Below, piece by piece: positions 37,759 through 47,866 of a stretch of DNA of 64,000 nt. The stretch covers positions 34,544-98,543 of the forward strand of contig JAKBUS010000002.1 in NCBI GenBank assembly GCA_021841585.1. Reading direction: 5' to 3'. Position numbers and translations under genes: made by a program. Below the pieces are notes generated by a model that was given only the letters and a program-made list of their open reading frames with translations, was not told the origin of the DNA and ran no database searches. This DNA is from Pseudomonadota bacterium (GTDB lineage: Bacteria > Pseudomonadota > Gammaproteobacteria > Acidiferrobacterales > Acidiferrobacteraceae). How positions within the stretch are numbered: position 1 is the first letter of the stretch; every line of letters begins with the position of its first letter.

Positions 37759-40186
37759 GCGGATCCAGTGGCCACTCGTGACGCGGGTAGCGGGCGGCGA
37801 GCGCGCGCCTGAGCTCGGGATAGCCATTTTGCCAGAATCCCTGGAGGTCGGAGGTCACCTGAAGCGGCCGACGCGCCGGCGAAAGCAGTTCGATTGTGAC
37901 AACGACGCGACCGGCACAGAGCCGGGGCGTCTCGCTCATCCCCAAAAACTCCTGTAAGGGGGCTGAGAGCACGGGGGCGCCGCCTTCGGTATACCTGAGC
38001 GGGTAAGAACGGCCGGAGCGCAGCGGCAGCGAGGCCGGCGCCAGGCGCTCGAGTTCGTATTGTTGGGTGGGCGAGAGCAGTCCATGACGCAGCCCGCGCG
38101 CCACATCCACCGCCGCGCCCTTTCCCCTGGACGCCATGACCGCCGCCGAAAACCACTGGGCGTGACTGGCGAGCGCGGCATCGCTGACATCGGGCCAGTC
38201 CTGCTGGGATGGCAAGGACCTAAGCCACGCGAGACGCGCGCGCAGGGCCAGCGCCTCCTCGGTCCACGGAAGTGCGGCAAGACCGACGCGCCGCACCGCG
38301 GCCTCCAGGGCCCCCGGGAAATCCGCGTCCGCGGGGATGGCGCAAGGGAGCGCCTGTAAGCGGATGTCGCCCAGACACCGCTCCTTGTGCGCGGCAAAGA
38401 CATGCGCGCGCTCATCCCAACGCACGTGCAGACGCTCAATGGCGGTGCGCTCTGCCTCATCCCAAGGCGACCCATGGAGCGGGGCCGCCAGACGGATCCA
38501 CGGACCCTCGGCGGTCTCTTCGACGATCAGCGCCAGGAGCGCCTCCTGGCGGCTCAAGGGATCTGCGCGCGCCAGGCGCGCGCGCGGGCCGCAGGCCAGC
38601 TTGAAGGTCGTGGCCTCGCCGTTGTTGTCCACGCGCACCGCGATGCGGTCACCGTACACCGGCAGGAGGAGCCGCGCCACCTCCTCCTCGCTTGCGTCCT
38701 CGCCGTCCCAGGCCGGTACGCGCGCCCGTCTGGCGAGACGGTGCATGCGCTTTGCGGCCACCGAGTCCGGATGCGCCCGCAGCCACGCAAGCCGGGTCGC
38801 GACCGCGACATCATCGCGATCACGGATCGTGTCACGCTCGTCCACGATCGTCGCCATGGCACAGACCAGGGGCCTGTGCGCGGGCGCGGCGCGGGCAAGC
38901 ATCGCCCCCAGGCGCGGGTTGAACCCCAGGTCCACGGTACGGCGGCCGGCGGCCGTGATCTGGCCGTCCAAGGTGATAAGCCCAAGTCCGTGGAGGAGCC
39001 GGCGTGCAGCCACGAGCGATGCGGGCGGGGGAGGCGTAAGCCAATTTAAACCCGTGGCGTCCGGCGTCCCCCAGGCAGCAAGATCGAGCGCCAGCGCGCC
39101 GAGATCGGCGTGCGCGATCTCGGGGCGTGCGAAACGGGGCCGGCCACGCTGATCGTCCCGGGTCCATAGGCGCAGGCAATAGCCGGGGCGCACGCGCCCG
39201 GCGCGGCCGGCGCGCTGGTCGGCGATATCCTGGCTCGCGGGAGAGGTGACGAGGCGCGCGAAGCCGTTGGCATGATCGAAACAGGCGGTGCGCATGAGGC
39301 CTGCGTCGACGACGCCATCGACGCGTGGCAACGTTATGCTGCTTTGCGCGACCGCGCTTGCGAGGATCACGCGTCGCGGTCCCTCGTGCTCTCGCACCAG
39401 GTCCTGCTCCGCGCCCGACATCGCGCCATGGAGACGGCGAAGCGCGACGCCCATGGCCGTCATATCGCCCTCCAGTGCCCGCTCGCAGTGCGCGATCTCG
39501 CGCATGCCGGGCAGAAACACCAACACGTCGCCACGGGTGGCGGCGAGCACACGCAGCACGCCATCGCGCACAAGCCGGTCGAGACGACCGCCAGCGGCCC
39601 CCGAGAGATAGTCGATGGCCACGGGGAATTGCCGTCCCGGCGATTCCACGAGGGGCGCATCCGGGAAATATCGGGTGAACGCGGTATCGGCAAGGGTCGC
39701 GGACATGAGCAGGATGCGCAGGTCGGGACGCAGGCCCGACTGGACATCACGGACCAGGGCAAGGCCCAGATCCGTCGCCAGGTGCCGCTCGTGCACCTCG
39801 TCGAAGATCACAAGACCGGTGTCGGCAAGCTCGGGGTCGCGCTGCAGACGGCGCGTCAATATGCCCTCGGTCATGACCTCGATGCGCGTCGCCGCCGAGA
39901 CCGCGGTCTCGTAGCCGGTGCGGTAGCCGATGGTGGCGCCGGGGCGCTCGTGGATGGCCGCCGCCATCCATTCGCAGGCCAGCCGCGCCGCCAGCCTGCG
40001 CGGCTCGAGCATGAGGATCTTGCGCGCGCCAAGGACGGGGAGATCGAGCAACGCCGGGGGTACGGCGGTGGTCTTGCCGCTACCGGTCGGCGCCGACAGG
40101 AGCACCACACCGTGGTCTGACAGCGCCGCCCGTAGATCGCCGATACAGGCGGCGACCGGCAGTGCGTCGAGCCCGGAGGCCGTCAC
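37718..40186 (-). CDS. hrpB: ATP-dependent RNA helicase HrpB
   Basis: DEAH-box (here DEVH) helicase of 822 residues. Walker [17 protein letters not shown] is at residues 31-46, the DEVH box in [15 protein letters not shown] at 129-132, motif III as LLMSATLAD, motif VI as [18 protein letters not shown], then the HrpB-specific C-terminal domain ending [11 protein letters not shown]. The GTG start overlaps the stop of arnD (GTGA), so it is co-transcribed with the arn operon. Its biological role is poorly defined. Confidence 0.95.
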   Translation of the reverse strand: MTASGLDALPVAACIGDLRAALSDHGVVLLSAPTGSGKTTAVPPALLDLPVLGARKILMLEPRRLAARLACEWMAAAIHERPGATIGYRTGYETAVSAATRIEVMTEGILTRRLQRDPELADTGLVIFDEVHERHLATDLGLALVRDVQSGLRPDLRILLMSATLADTAFTRYFPDAPLVESPGRQFPVAIDYLSGAAGGRLDRLVRDGVLRVLAATRGDVLVFLPGMREIAHCERALEGDMTAMGVALRRLHGAMSGAEQDLVREHEGPRRVILASAVAQSSITLPRVDGVVDAGLMRTACFDHANGFARLVTSPASQDIADQRAGRAGRVRPGYCLRLWTRDDQRGRPRFARPEIAHADLGALALDLAAWGTPDATGLNWLTPPPPASLVAARRLLHGLGLITLDGQITAAGRRTVDLGFNPRLGAMLARAAPAHRPLVCAMATIVDERDTIRDRDDVAVATRLAWLRAHPDSVAAKRMHRLARRARVPAWDGEDASEEEVARLLLPVYGDRIAVRVDNNGEATTFKLACGPRARLARADPLSRQEALLALIVEETAEGPWIRLAAPLHGSPWDEAERTAIERLHVRWDERAHVFAAHKERCLGDIRLQALPCAIPADADFPGALEAAVRRVGLAALPWTEEALALRARLAWLRSLPSQQDWPDVSDAALASHAQWFSAAVMASRGKGAAVDVARGLRHGLLSPTQQYELERLAPASLPLRSGRSYPLRYTEGGAPVLSAPLQEFLGMSETPRLCAGRVVVTIELLSPARRPLQVTSDLQGFWQNGYPELRRALAARYPRHEWPLDPLTVPPYRPRQRRP

Positions 40187-41097
40187 GCGATGGCGCCGCC
40201 TTGAACGGCGAGCCGTCCGGAACGGCCATCGATCTCGCCCTGGAGGAGCTCGTTCACGGGCACCGCATCAGGCTGCGCCAATACCGTCTGGGCAACCTCC
40301 GCGAGCGTGAGAAACTGCACGCGCATGGATACGGCACGTGTCAGGAACTCGCGGAACCAGTCCAGTTTGACCATGCCCTCGATCTCGGCATGGACGGTCA
40401 TTACATTGACGCCGTTGCGGTGCAGCAAGGAAAAGTAGTGCGTGGCGAGCATCTCATCGGGAAAATCAGGGCGACCCATGAGTTCATCGAGGGTCGGAAG
40501 GGTGGTGGGGATCTGAAGCGTGCGAAAGCGCTGGCCGCCGGCGACGGGGAAAAATGGGGTACTGCCACGCGTGTCGCTGGCATAGCTGAGCCCCGCTTCG
40601 TCATAGACCGCGAGGCTTTGCGCGTCGGCCTGCCAGCCAGCGGCGGCGGCCGCGGCCGCCGGGACCTCGAAGACCCGCGCGAACTCCGTGAGCGCCCGGC
40701 CAAACTCGGCGCGCACCTCGGCAAGACGCATGCGGTGGAGACCGTCTTGCCAGCGGATGTGGTCATAGCAATGGATGCCGACCTCGTGACCGGCGTCACG
40801 GATCGCGCGCATGACATCGGCATGGCGCCGGCCGATATACGGACCCGGCCACAATAAGCCATTCAACAAGGTGCGCATGCCATAGGTGGCGACGACGCTC
40901 GTGCGTCGCACCTTTTTCAGGAACCCGGGACGAAACACCCGCCGCAAGGCGCGTCCGGTATTGTCGGGGCCCAGGGAAAAGAAAAAGCTGGCGCGTATCC
41001 CGAGCTCATCGAAGACCCGCGCCAAGGCCGGCACACCGAGGCGCGTGCCGCGCTCGGTGTCCACGTCGACCTTCACGGCAATGATGATGTCGGGCAT
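40183..41097 (-). CDS. arnD: 4-deoxy-4-formamido-L-arabinose-phosphoundecaprenol deformylase
   Basis: Polysaccharide-deacetylase-fold enzyme that removes the formyl group from undecaprenyl-phosphate-L-Ara4FN on the inner membrane. The 304-residue protein has the NodB-type motifs: VKVDVDTERGTRLGVP with the catalytic aspartates, GHEVGIHCYDHIRWQD with the metal histidines, and the C-terminal NVMTVHAEIEG. It follows the ArnA-type dehydrogenase by four bases and overlaps hrpB by 4 bp. Confidence 0.93.
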   Translation of the reverse strand: MPDIIIAVKVDVDTERGTRLGVPALARVFDELGIRASFFFSLGPDNTGRALRRVFRPGFLKKVRRTSVVATYGMRTLLNGLLWPGPYIGRRHADVMRAIRDAGHEVGIHCYDHIRWQDGLHRMRLAEVRAEFGRALTEFARVFEVPAAAAAAAGWQADAQSLAVYDEAGLSYASDTRGSTPFFPVAGGQRFRTLQIPTTLPTLDELMGRPDFPDEMLATHYFSLLHRNGVNVMTVHAEIEGMVKLDWFREFLTRAVSMRVQFLTLAEVAQTVLAQPDAVPVNELLQGEIDGRSGRLAVQGGAIA

Positions 41098-41101
41098 TCC
41101 G

Positions 41102-42136
41102 TTATTGCAGTTCCTGGGACGGACGGCCGAGATGATAGTCCAGGGTCTTCTTCAAGGCGGTGGCGAGATCGGTGCGCGGCTCCCAGCCAAGATGGTTGCG
41201 GGCATTCTCGATCGAGGGTACGCGCGTGAGGATGTCCTGGTAGCCCTCGCCGTAATACTCCTTCGAGTTGACCGCCACAATATTCACCTGGTCGGCCAAG
41301 GCGGCGTACCGGGGATAGGACCGGACCAGGGCCACGAGCGCGTCCGCGAGCTCCTTGATGGAGCAATCGTTGGCCGGGTTGCCAATATTGAAGATGCGGC
41401 CATCGGCGCAGCCGTCGCGGTTTTCTATGATGCGCAGCAGGGCGTCGACACCATCATCGATATATGTGAAGCTGCGCCTCTGATTGCCGCCGTCGACGAG
41501 CTGAATATCCTTGCCGCGCAGGATGTTGCCGAGAAACTGGGTAAGGACGCGCGAGCTCCCCTCCTTGGGCTCCAAGATGTTGTCGAGCTTGGGCCCGATC
41601 CAATTGAAGGGGCGAAACAGGGTAAACGGCAGGCCTTCCTTGCCATAGGCATAGATGACGCGATCCATGAGCTGCTTCGAGCATGAATAGATCCAGCGCT
41701 GCTTGTGGATGGGGCCCAGCACCAGATGGCTCGTCTCCTCGTTGAAGGGAGTATCGGCGCTCATGCCATAGACCTCGGACGTCGAGGGAAACAGTACGCG
41801 GCGCTTGTACCGCACGCATTTGCGCACGATATCGAGATTGGCCTCGAAGTCCAGTTCAAATACCCGCAGGGGGTCTGTGACATAGGTGGCGGGCGTGGCG
41901 ATGGCCACCAACGGCAGCACGACGTCGCACTTCTTGATGTGATATTCGATCCACTCGCGATTGACCGTGATATCGCCTTCCACGAAATGAAATCGCGGAT
42001 TGCCAAGACAGGCCTCGAGCTTGTCGTTGTTCATGTCCATGCCATAGACCTCCCAGTCCTTCTGCTCGAGGATGGCCTGGGTCAGGCTATTACCTATGAA
42101 TCCGTTCACTCCTAGAATCAGGACTTTCAAGGCCAT
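41102..42136 (-). CDS. UDP-glucuronate decarboxylase/dehydrogenase (ArnA C-terminal domain as a separate protein)
   Basis: NAD-dependent oxidative decarboxylation of UDP-glucuronate to UDP-4-keto-L-arabinose. The 344-residue protein corresponds to the C-terminal half of E. coli Arn[15 protein letters not shown]ossmann loop, the [11 protein letters not shown] segment, STSEVYGM and [16 protein letters not shown] with the catalytic tyrosine/lysine, and [10 protein letters not shown]. The start MALKVLIL has GGAG upstream. It lies 38 bp after the separate formyltransferase gene, in the same order as the two halves of fused ArnA. Confidence 0.93.
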   Translation of the reverse strand: MALKVLILGVNGFIGNSLTQAILEQKDWEVYGMDMNNDKLEACLGNPRFHFVEGDITVNREWIEYHIKKCDVVLPLVAIATPATYVTDPLRVFELDFEANLDIVRKCVRYKRRVLFPSTSEVYGMSADTPFNEETSHLVLGPIHKQRWIYSCSKQLMDRVIYAYGKEGLPFTLFRPFNWIGPKLDNILEPKEGSSRVLTQFLGNILRGKDIQLVDGGNQRRSFTYIDDGVDALLRIIENRDGCADGRIFNIGNPANDCSIKELADALVALVRSYPRYAALADQVNIVAVNSKEYYGEGYQDILTRVPSIENARNHLGWEPRTDLATALKKTLDYHLGRPSQELQ

Positions 42137-42174
42137 TATGCTTCTCCAAAATGATGGCGGGGCACCGGCTACGA

Positions 42175-43095
42175 TCAGCCGACGCGCTCCCCAATGATGA
42201 AATCCCGGCGTCCGGGGGCACCCGGCTCGGCCCATTCGAACCTCTCCACCCGAAACCCCCCATCCCGGGTCGCCACGATGAGCGGCTCCACGGAGACGAT
42301 ACATCCCGCCGGCCTGCGGTCCTCGGGGGCGAGCGCGACGGGCCGGCCCCACCAGACCAAAAAACGCGCCCCACGCAACATGCTAAAGGCCCCGGGGTAG
42401 GGTTCGGTGAGCGCCCGCACGAAATTGAAGACCGACGTCGCATCGCGATCCCAGTCTATGCGCCCATCCTCCGGGCCCCGGCCGCCGAAGGTCGTCGCCT
42501 GACTCTCGTCCTGGGCGCGCCGCGGCGCGCGAGCGGCGATGATGGCCTCGTGGTTGCGCGCAAGCACCGCCACCGCCGCCTCCGTCACCTTCAGAAACAC
42601 GTCGCGCGCGGTGTCGTCCGGACCGATGGGACAGGCCTCCTGATCGACGATATCGCCGGCATCGGCGCGCGCGACCATGTGATGGAGCGTCGCGCCGGTC
42701 TCCCGTTCGCCATGGATGATCGCCCAATTGACCGGCACGCGCCCACGGTACCGCGGCAACAACGATCCGTGCATATTGAAGGCACCGTGGCGCGGGATCG
42801 CGAGGATCTCGCGCGGGATCATGTTGCGGTAATAGAACGAGTAGAGCACATCCGGGCGCCATTCGGAAATCCGCGCGACGATCGCCGGGTCTTTCAGGGA
42901 TAAGGGGGTGAGGACCGGCACCCCGGCGTCGCGCGCGAGACCGGCAACCGACCGAAACCAGATCCGCTCGCGCGGATTATCCTCATGGGTAAACACCGCC
43001 GGGATGCTGACGCCGCGCGAGAGCAGCCACTTAAGGCAGCGATAGCCGACCTCGTGATACGCAAAGGCGATAATCCGCGCGTTACTGGTCATCAA
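42175..43095 (-). CDS. UDP-L-Ara4N formyltransferase (ArnA N-terminal domain as a separate protein)
   Basis: Transfers a formyl group from N10-formyltetrahydrofolate to UDP-L-Ara4N. The 306-residue protein matches the N-terminal half of Arn[19 protein letters not shown], the catalytic [20 protein letters not shown] with the Asn and His, and [15 protein letters not shown] with the catalytic aspartate. It overlaps arnC by 14 bp. An ATG one codon later is equally possible. Its partner domain is encoded just downstream. Confidence 0.93.
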   Translation of the reverse strand: MMTSNARIIAFAYHEVGYRCLKWLLSRGVSIPAVFTHEDNPRERIWFRSVAGLARDAGVPVLTPLSLKDPAIVARISEWRPDVLYSFYYRNMIPREILAIPRHGAFNMHGSLLPRYRGRVPVNWAIIHGERETGATLHHMVARADAGDIVDQEACPIGPDDTARDVFLKVTEAAVAVLARNHEAIIAARAPRRAQDESQATTFGGRGPEDGRIDWDRDATSVFNFVRALTEPYPGAFSMLRGARFLVWWGRPVALAPEDRRPAGCIVSVEPLIVATRDGGFRVERFEWAEPGAPGRRDFIIGERVG

Positions 43096-44023
43096 TGGCC
43101 TGCACGACCTCGCGGATCACGAAGCGCGGGCGTTTGCGGACCTCGAGATAAATCCGGCCGATATATTCGCCGATGATCCCGAGCCCGAAGATCCCGAGCC
43201 CGACAAGGAAATACATGATGCCAAACAGCGTGAAGACGCCCTGGACCTCGGGCCCGACGAAGATGCGCTGCAAGAGGAGATAGACCACGAGGATGGCGCT
43301 CAACAGCGACACCGCGAAGCCGAGCATGGTGAAGACCTGCAGCGGCACCAACGAAAAGCCGGTCATGAGATCGAAGTTCAGCCGCAGGAGATTGTAGATA
43401 TGATACTTCGACTGGCCGGCGGCGCGTGGCGCGTGGGCCACCTCGATCTCGGTCGGGTTGGCCGCGAAGCTATAGGCGAGCGCCGGGATGAATGTGGAGA
43501 CCTCCCCGCTCGTCGCGATATTGTCGACGATGTGCCGCCGGTAGGCGCGCAACATACAGCCCTGGTCGCGCATCTCGATGCGCGTGATGCGCGCCCGTAT
43601 CATGTTTATGAGGCGTGAGGCATTGCGCCTAAACCACGTATCCTGGCGGTCGCGCCGGTAACCACCGACGACATCGTAGCCCTGCTCGATCTTCTCGATG
43701 AGGCGAGGGATATCCTCGGGCGGGTTCTGGAGGTCGGCATCGAGGGTCACGACGATGTCGCCACGCACATACTCGAAGGCCGCCATGATGGCCATATGCT
43801 GGCCGAAGTTGCCGTTGAAATCGATTACCCGCACCTGCTGCGGACGCAGCGCGTAGAGTTCCCGCAGGATCTCGCCGGAGCGGTCGGCGCTGCCGTCGTT
43901 CGTGAACACAATCTCATAGGGCCGTCCCATGGCGTCCAGTACCGCGACGAGGCGCTCGAAGAGGGGCTTTAGGTTCTCCTCCTCGTTGAAGACGGGGACC
44001 ACCGCGCTCACATAGGGGCGCAT
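43082..44023 (-). CDS. arnC: Undecaprenyl-phosphate 4-deoxy-4-formamido-L-arabinose transferase
   Basis: GT2 glycosyltransferase that loads L-Ara4FN on undecaprenyl phosphate. The 313-residue protein opens VSAVVPVFNEEENLKPLFERL, with VFTNDGSADRSGEIL, the metal-binding DIVVTLDADLQNPPEDIPRL, and two C-terminal membrane helices (around residues 232-258 and 270-290). It is three bases downstream of arnB and overlaps the formyltransferase gene by 14 bp. Confidence 0.95.
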   Translation of the reverse strand: MRPYVSAVVPVFNEEENLKPLFERLVAVLDAMGRPYEIVFTNDGSADRSGEILRELYALRPQQVRVIDFNGNFGQHMAIMAAFEYVRGDIVVTLDADLQNPPEDIPRLIEKIEQGYDVVGGYRRDRQDTWFRRNASRLINMIRARITRIEMRDQGCMLRAYRRHIVDNIATSGEVSTFIPALAYSFAANPTEIEVAHAPRAAGQSKYHIYNLLRLNFDLMTGFSLVPLQVFTMLGFAVSLLSAILVVYLLLQRIFVGPEVQGVFTLFGIMYFLVGLGIFGLGIIGEYIGRIYLEVRKRPRFVIREVVQAIDDQ

Positions 44024-44026
44024 GGC

Positions 44027-45193
44027 TCAGGCCCTGGCAAAGACGTCGGTCATCGCCGCGATCACGCGGTCCTGATCGGCGTCGGTCATGGCGGGAAACA
44101 GCGGTAGACTTATGATGCGCTCGGAGATGCTTTCGGCGCGCGGGAAGTCCCCGAGCTTATAGCCGTAGCGGTCCCGGTAATAGGGGTAGAGATGGGCCGC
44201 GCGGTAATGAATGGCCGTGCCGATATTGCGCGCCTTCATCTCGGCCATGAAGCGCTCGCGATCCATGCCCGCGGCCTTCGTGTTCAAAAGCGGCGCGAAC
44301 AGGTGCCACGCGGGGCGATGATCGTAGGAGGGCGCGGCCGGCAGGTCCCATTGCGGCCAGCCGCCGAGCCGCTCGCGGTAACGCTCGGCGAGCTCGGTGC
44401 GGCGGCGGATGAAGCCCTCGAGGGCCGGGAGCTGGTGCAGGCCCAGCGCCGCCTGCATGTCCATCATGTTGTATTTGAACCCGGGTGCGATGATCTCGTA
44501 GTGCGCGGACCCCTGCTTGCCAAACCGATTCCAGGCCTCTCTGTCCATCCCATGAAAGCGCGCCAAGGCGACGTCGGCGGCGAGCGCCTCATCGGAGGTG
44601 ATGACGGCCCCGCCTTCGCCGGTCGTGATGTTCTTGTTGGGATGAAAACTAAAGACCTGGGTGTCGCCGAAGGCGCCGATGCGGCGCTTCTTGTATTCGG
44701 TGCCGATGGCATGCGCGGCGTCCTCTATCACCCGCAGACCATGCCGGCGGGCGAGCGCATACAAGGGATCGAGGTCCACGGGGACCCCGGCGAAATGAAC
44801 CGGCACGATGGCGCGCGTGCGCGGCGTGATGGCCGCCTCGATGCGGCTGACGTCGATGTTGTAGCCATCGCGCTCGACATCGACCAGCACCGGCCGGCCG
44901 CCGGCGATGACGATGGTGTTCAGCGTCGCGGCAAAGGTCATGGGAGAGGTGATCACCTCCTCGCCCGGAAGCAGGCGCAGGGCGGCGAGCGTAAGGTGCA
45001 GGCCGGCGGTCGCCGACGACAAGGCCAGCGCAAATGGCCCGCCCGTATAGGCCTTGAGGGCCTCCTCGAAGCGCTTGACCCGGGGTCCGGTGGTAATCCA
45101 ACCCGAGCGCAGGCAGGCCACGACCTCGGCGATCGCTTCCTCGCTCAAGGTCGGGCGCGAGAAGGGGAGAAAATCGCCTTCGAAGTCGCTCAT
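44027..45193 (-). CDS. arnB: UDP-4-amino-4-deoxy-L-arabinose aminotransferase
   Basis: PLP-dependent aminotransferase of the DegT/DnrJ/EryC1 family that converts UDP-4-keto-arabinose to UDP-L-Ara4N with glutamate. The 388-residue protein has FSRPTLSEEAIAEVVACLRSGWITTGPRVKRFE at the N-terminus in two blocks, VIEDAAHAIGTEYKK, and the PLP-lysine motif VFSFHPNKNITTGEGG. It begins one base after the SMR protein's stop and is followed by arnC. Confidence 0.95.
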   Translation of the reverse strand: MSDFEGDFLPFSRPTLSEEAIAEVVACLRSGWITTGPRVKRFEEALKAYTGGPFALALSSATAGLHLTLAALRLLPGEEVITSPMTFAATLNTIVIAGGRPVLVDVERDGYNIDVSRIEAAITPRTRAIVPVHFAGVPVDLDPLYALARRHGLRVIEDAAHAIGTEYKKRRIGAFGDTQVFSFHPNKNITTGEGGAVITSDEALAADVALARFHGMDREAWNRFGKQGSAHYEIIAPGFKYNMMDMQAALGLHQLPALEGFIRRRTELAERYRERLGGWPQWDLPAAPSYDHRPAWHLFAPLLNTKAAGMDRERFMAEMKARNIGTAIHYRAAHLYPYYRDRYGYKLGDFPRAESISERIISLPLFPAMTDADQDRVIAAMTDVFARA

Positions 45194-45194
45194 G

Positions 45195-45560
45195 TCAGCT
45201 CCTTGTGATGAGGTAAGTACCGAGGATGATGACGCCGATCCCGGCGAGCCGCACCGGCGTGAGCGCCTCCTGAAAGAGATAGTAGGCCGCCACCGCGTTC
45301 ATGATATAGCCAAGGCTCAGCATGGGGTAGGCAAAGCTGACTTGGACGCGCGAGAGCACCAAAAGCCAGATCACAAAGCTTATAACATAGATCACGAGTC
45401 CCGCGAACACGAACGGGTTGAAGGCGATCCGCAGGCCGATGGGGATCACATTGGCCCAGTCGAAGGTGAAGTAGCCTATGCGCCGCATCCCCTCCTTCAA
45501 GACGAGCTGAGCCGCGGCGTTCAGGAATACGCCGAATAAAATGAGCGGTAGATAGCGCAC
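45195..45560 (-). CDS. SMR-type membrane protein, ArnE-like flippase subunit
   Basis: A 121-residue protein with four membrane helices of the small-multidrug-resistance fold, including the N-terminal AAAQLVLKEGMRR with the conserved glutamate region, and a C-terminal LAGIGVIILGTYLI. In E. coli, ArnE and ArnF form a heterodimer that flips undecaprenyl-phosphate-L-Ara4N. Only one such gene is present here, between arnT and arnB, so it may work as a homodimer or with a partner elsewhere. Confidence 0.85.
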   Translation of the reverse strand: MRYLPLILFGVFLNAAAQLVLKEGMRRIGYFTFDWANVIPIGLRIAFNPFVFAGLVIYVISFVIWLLVLSRVQVSFAYPMLSLGYIMNAVAAYYLFQEALTPVRLAGIGVIILGTYLITRS

Positions 45561-45562
45561 GG

Positions 45563-47251
45563 TCAGGGCGCCTTGTTGCCGACGACGACATTGAAGGCAT
45601 TGTGCGCCACCATGTACATGCGGATGCCACGCTGACGCAGACGCTCATAAGTCTGACGGCTCGTTACCATATAGACGGTACGGCCGCTGTTCCACTGCCG
45701 CCAGAACGCCGGGCCACGCATGATCCAGGGGGTCTTTTCGAGGGTCGTGCCGTAACCGAGCTCACCCTTGTAGTTCACCACCTCGACGCGCCGACGCAGG
45801 TAGAACGGCACATCCTGATAGTACCAGCCGTAACACGCGACGATCGCGTGGGGGGTGAGGCGCGGGCGCAGCTTCAGGACCAGGGCCTTGACCGTGCGCG
45901 TATCGAGATAGGGCGCGGAGGCGTTGACGCCGAGCAGAAAAAGACTAAAGCCGAGGGTCAGTACGATAACCCCCGCGGCAAAGCCCCGCCTGAGACCGGC
46001 CCAGCTGGCGGCGATGGCGGTCAAGGCCAGGGTGGCGCCAAGCAGCGCCATGGCGATCGCCATGGTGTGCGGCTCGAGGCTCGGCCGCGTCGCCGGGACG
46101 ATGAAGGCGGCGGCGGCCCCGAGCGCCACGCCCACGGGCGCGATCGCGTAAAACGCCCACCGGTCGCCACGTCCAAGGACCTTGTCCCAGCGATCGTCGA
46201 GATAGCGGCCGATGAGAATGGCAAGCGGTGGGAATACCGGCAGGATGTAGGGGACGAGCTTGGAATCGGACGCCGAGAAAAAGGCGAATATCGACACCAC
46301 CCAGATCACGAGCAACAGGGTCTCGGCGTGGCGATGGCGGTCGCGCCAGGCGAACCCCAGATTGAGCCGCGCGGTCTGGACGATGAAGGCGGTCCACGGC
46401 AGGATCCCGGCTAACAGCACCGGCAGGAAATACCAGATCGGCTGATAGCGGTGCGCGACGTGGGTGAGGTAGCGCTCGAAGTGCTGGCGGACAAAATAGT
46501 AGTGCAGGAAGGTGGGGTGCCTCAACTGCATCAGGACATGCCAGGGTCCGGCCACCAGAAAAAAGAGCGCGAAGCCGCTCACCAGATACATGCGCTTTAA
46601 GATCGGCCAGTCCCAAAGAGCGATGATCCAGAGGCCGATCGCCATCATCGGGAACACGATGCCGATCAGGCCCTTGGTGAGCGTCGCCAACGCCGCCCAC
46701 AGAAAGGCCCCCCACATCCCCAGGCGCCGCGTCCGGCCGGGCGGCGCGCGGTTTGCGAGCATAAAGGTGAAAAGACTGAGGGAGAGGAGTACCGAGACGG
46801 TCATGTCGAGCGTGACGACATGCCCCATCCCAAAGTAAAGCAGCGAGGTCCCGAGGACCATGGCCGACAGCAGCCCGGTACGCCGGTTGTAGAGGGCCCG
46901 GCCGGTGATATAGACCGCCACGCAGCCCAGAACCGCGAAAAAGGCGGTCCAGAAACGCATGGACCATTGGCCGAGGCCAAACAGGTGGATGGAAACGGTT
47001 TGTAACCAGTAAAAAAGCGGCGGCTTCTCGAAATACAACACGCCGTCAAGCCGCGGCGTGATGTAGTGGCCGGTCGCAACCATCTCCCGCGGAATCTCCG
47101 AGTAACGCGCCTCATCGGGCACGCCGAGCTCACGGGTCCCCAGCATGAAGCCGAAGAACAGCGCCGCCACGGACGTGACGAGGGCGATATCGGGTAGCCA
47201 GCGGTGGCTTGGGCGGGTGGTATTGGGTATCGAAGACATGGCGGATGGCAT
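45563..47251 (-). CDS. arnT: Lipid A 4-amino-4-deoxy-L-arabinose transferase (ArnT family)
   Basis: GT-C fold integral-membrane glycosyltransferase that moves L-Ara4N to lipid A phosphates on the periplasmic face. The product (562 residues) has about twelve membrane helices, the catalytic first loop GVPDEARYSEIPREM with the acidic residue, YFEKPPLFYWLQ, and a C-terminal soluble domain. It is first in the arn operon. Several starts are possible (47251, 47239), none with a good ribosome-binding site. As the family also includes other PMT-like enzymes, the ArnT call rests on both sequence and operon. Confidence 0.88.
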   Translation of the reverse strand: MPSAMSSIPNTTRPSHRWLPDIALVTSVAALFFGFMLGTRELGVPDEARYSEIPREMVATGHYITPRLDGVLYFEKPPLFYWLQTVSIHLFGLGQWSMRFWTAFFAVLGCVAVYITGRALYNRRTGLLSAMVLGTSLLYFGMGHVVTLDMTVSVLLSLSLFTFMLANRAPPGRTRRLGMWGAFLWAALATLTKGLIGIVFPMMAIGLWIIALWDWPILKRMYLVSGFALFFLVAGPWHVLMQLRHPTFLHYYFVRQHFERYLTHVAHRYQPIWYFLPVLLAGILPWTAFIVQTARLNLGFAWRDRHRHAETLLLVIWVVSIFAFFSASDSKLVPYILPVFPPLAILIGRYLDDRWDKVLGRGDRWAFYAIAPVGVALGAAAAFIVPATRPSLEPHTMAIAMALLGATLALTAIAASWAGLRRGFAAGVIVLTLGFSLFLLGVNASAPYLDTRTVKALVLKLRPRLTPHAIVACYGWYYQDVPFYLRRRVEVVNYKGELGYGTTLEKTPWIMRGPAFWRQWNSGRTVYMVTSRQTYERLRQRGIRMYMVAHNAFNVVVGNKAP

Positions 47252-47324
47252 TTGGAGTTGCGCGGCAGGGTAGCACATATAAGCCGCATAAGGCAGACGG
47301 GGCTGCCGCGGAAACAGGGCTTTT

Positions 47325-47339
47325 CCGGTTGATAACCGG
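47325..47339. repeat. Inverted repeat in the divergent arnT / cytochrome c intergenic region
   Basis: CCGGTT-GAT-AACCGG, a perfect six-base palindrome with a three-base centre, between the divergent arnT (start 47251) and cytochrome (start 47411). Its position would suit a shared operator, but no regulator can be named and it could be chance. Confidence 0.35.
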
Positions 47340-47410
47340 ACGGTTGCGCCGTTTACCGGCGTTCGCTACGCTAGGAGCCTCAAAAAAACCGATGGATGGA
47401 GCCTAAACTA

Positions 47411-47866
47411 ATGATAAATCGACCCCGTATACGGATAGTAGCAGGCCTGATTGCCCTGGGGCTAGCCACGACCGCCTTCGCGTCCCCCGCCTCCGTCGCC
47501 CTGTCGCAGGCCGTCAAGAAAGGCGCACACATCTTCAACACCGACAGCTTTGGCGGCCACGAGCCAAGCTTCCATGGACGGCACACGACCTGCTCCAGCT
47601 GCCATATCGATGGCGGACGCGTCATGGGCCGCCTGCCCAACGGCAAGCGCATTCCAAGCCTCGTCAATGCCGCCGCCATCTTCCCGCGCTACAGCCCCAA
47701 GCTGCATAAAGTGATCACCCTGGAGACCCAGATCCGCCATTGCGTCGCCAACGGGCTCATGGGTCACCCGCCTGCCTACGGCAGTCAGACGATGGCCGAC
47801 CTCGTGAGCTACCTTGGTTCGCTCGCGCATGGTCAGCGCGTCATGATCGGCGGCATGCCGCGCTAA
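47411..47866 (+). CDS. Exported monohaem cytochrome c, thiosulfate-dehydrogenase-like
   Basis: A 151-residue protein with a signal peptide (IVAGLIALGLATTAFAS) and one CxxCH haem site, TTCSSCHIDGGR. The following PSLVNAAAIFPRYS, ITLETQIRHCVANGLMGHPP and MADLVSYLGSLAHG resemble the first haem domain of TsdA-type thiosulfate dehydrogenases. TsdA usually has two haem domains; here there is only one. The ATG at 47411 has GGAG nine bases upstream and starts the signal peptide directly. It diverges from arnT and overlaps the convergent phosphoesterase gene by 4 bp. It is probably a periplasmic electron carrier; the substrate is uncertain. Confidence 0.8.
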   Translation: MINRPRIRIVAGLIALGLATTAFASPASVALSQAVKKGAHIFNTDSFGGHEPSFHGRHTTCSSCHIDGGRVMGRLPNGKRIPSLVNAAAIFPRYSPKLHKVITLETQIRHCVANGLMGHPPAYGSQTMADLVSYLGSLAHGQRVMIGGMPR

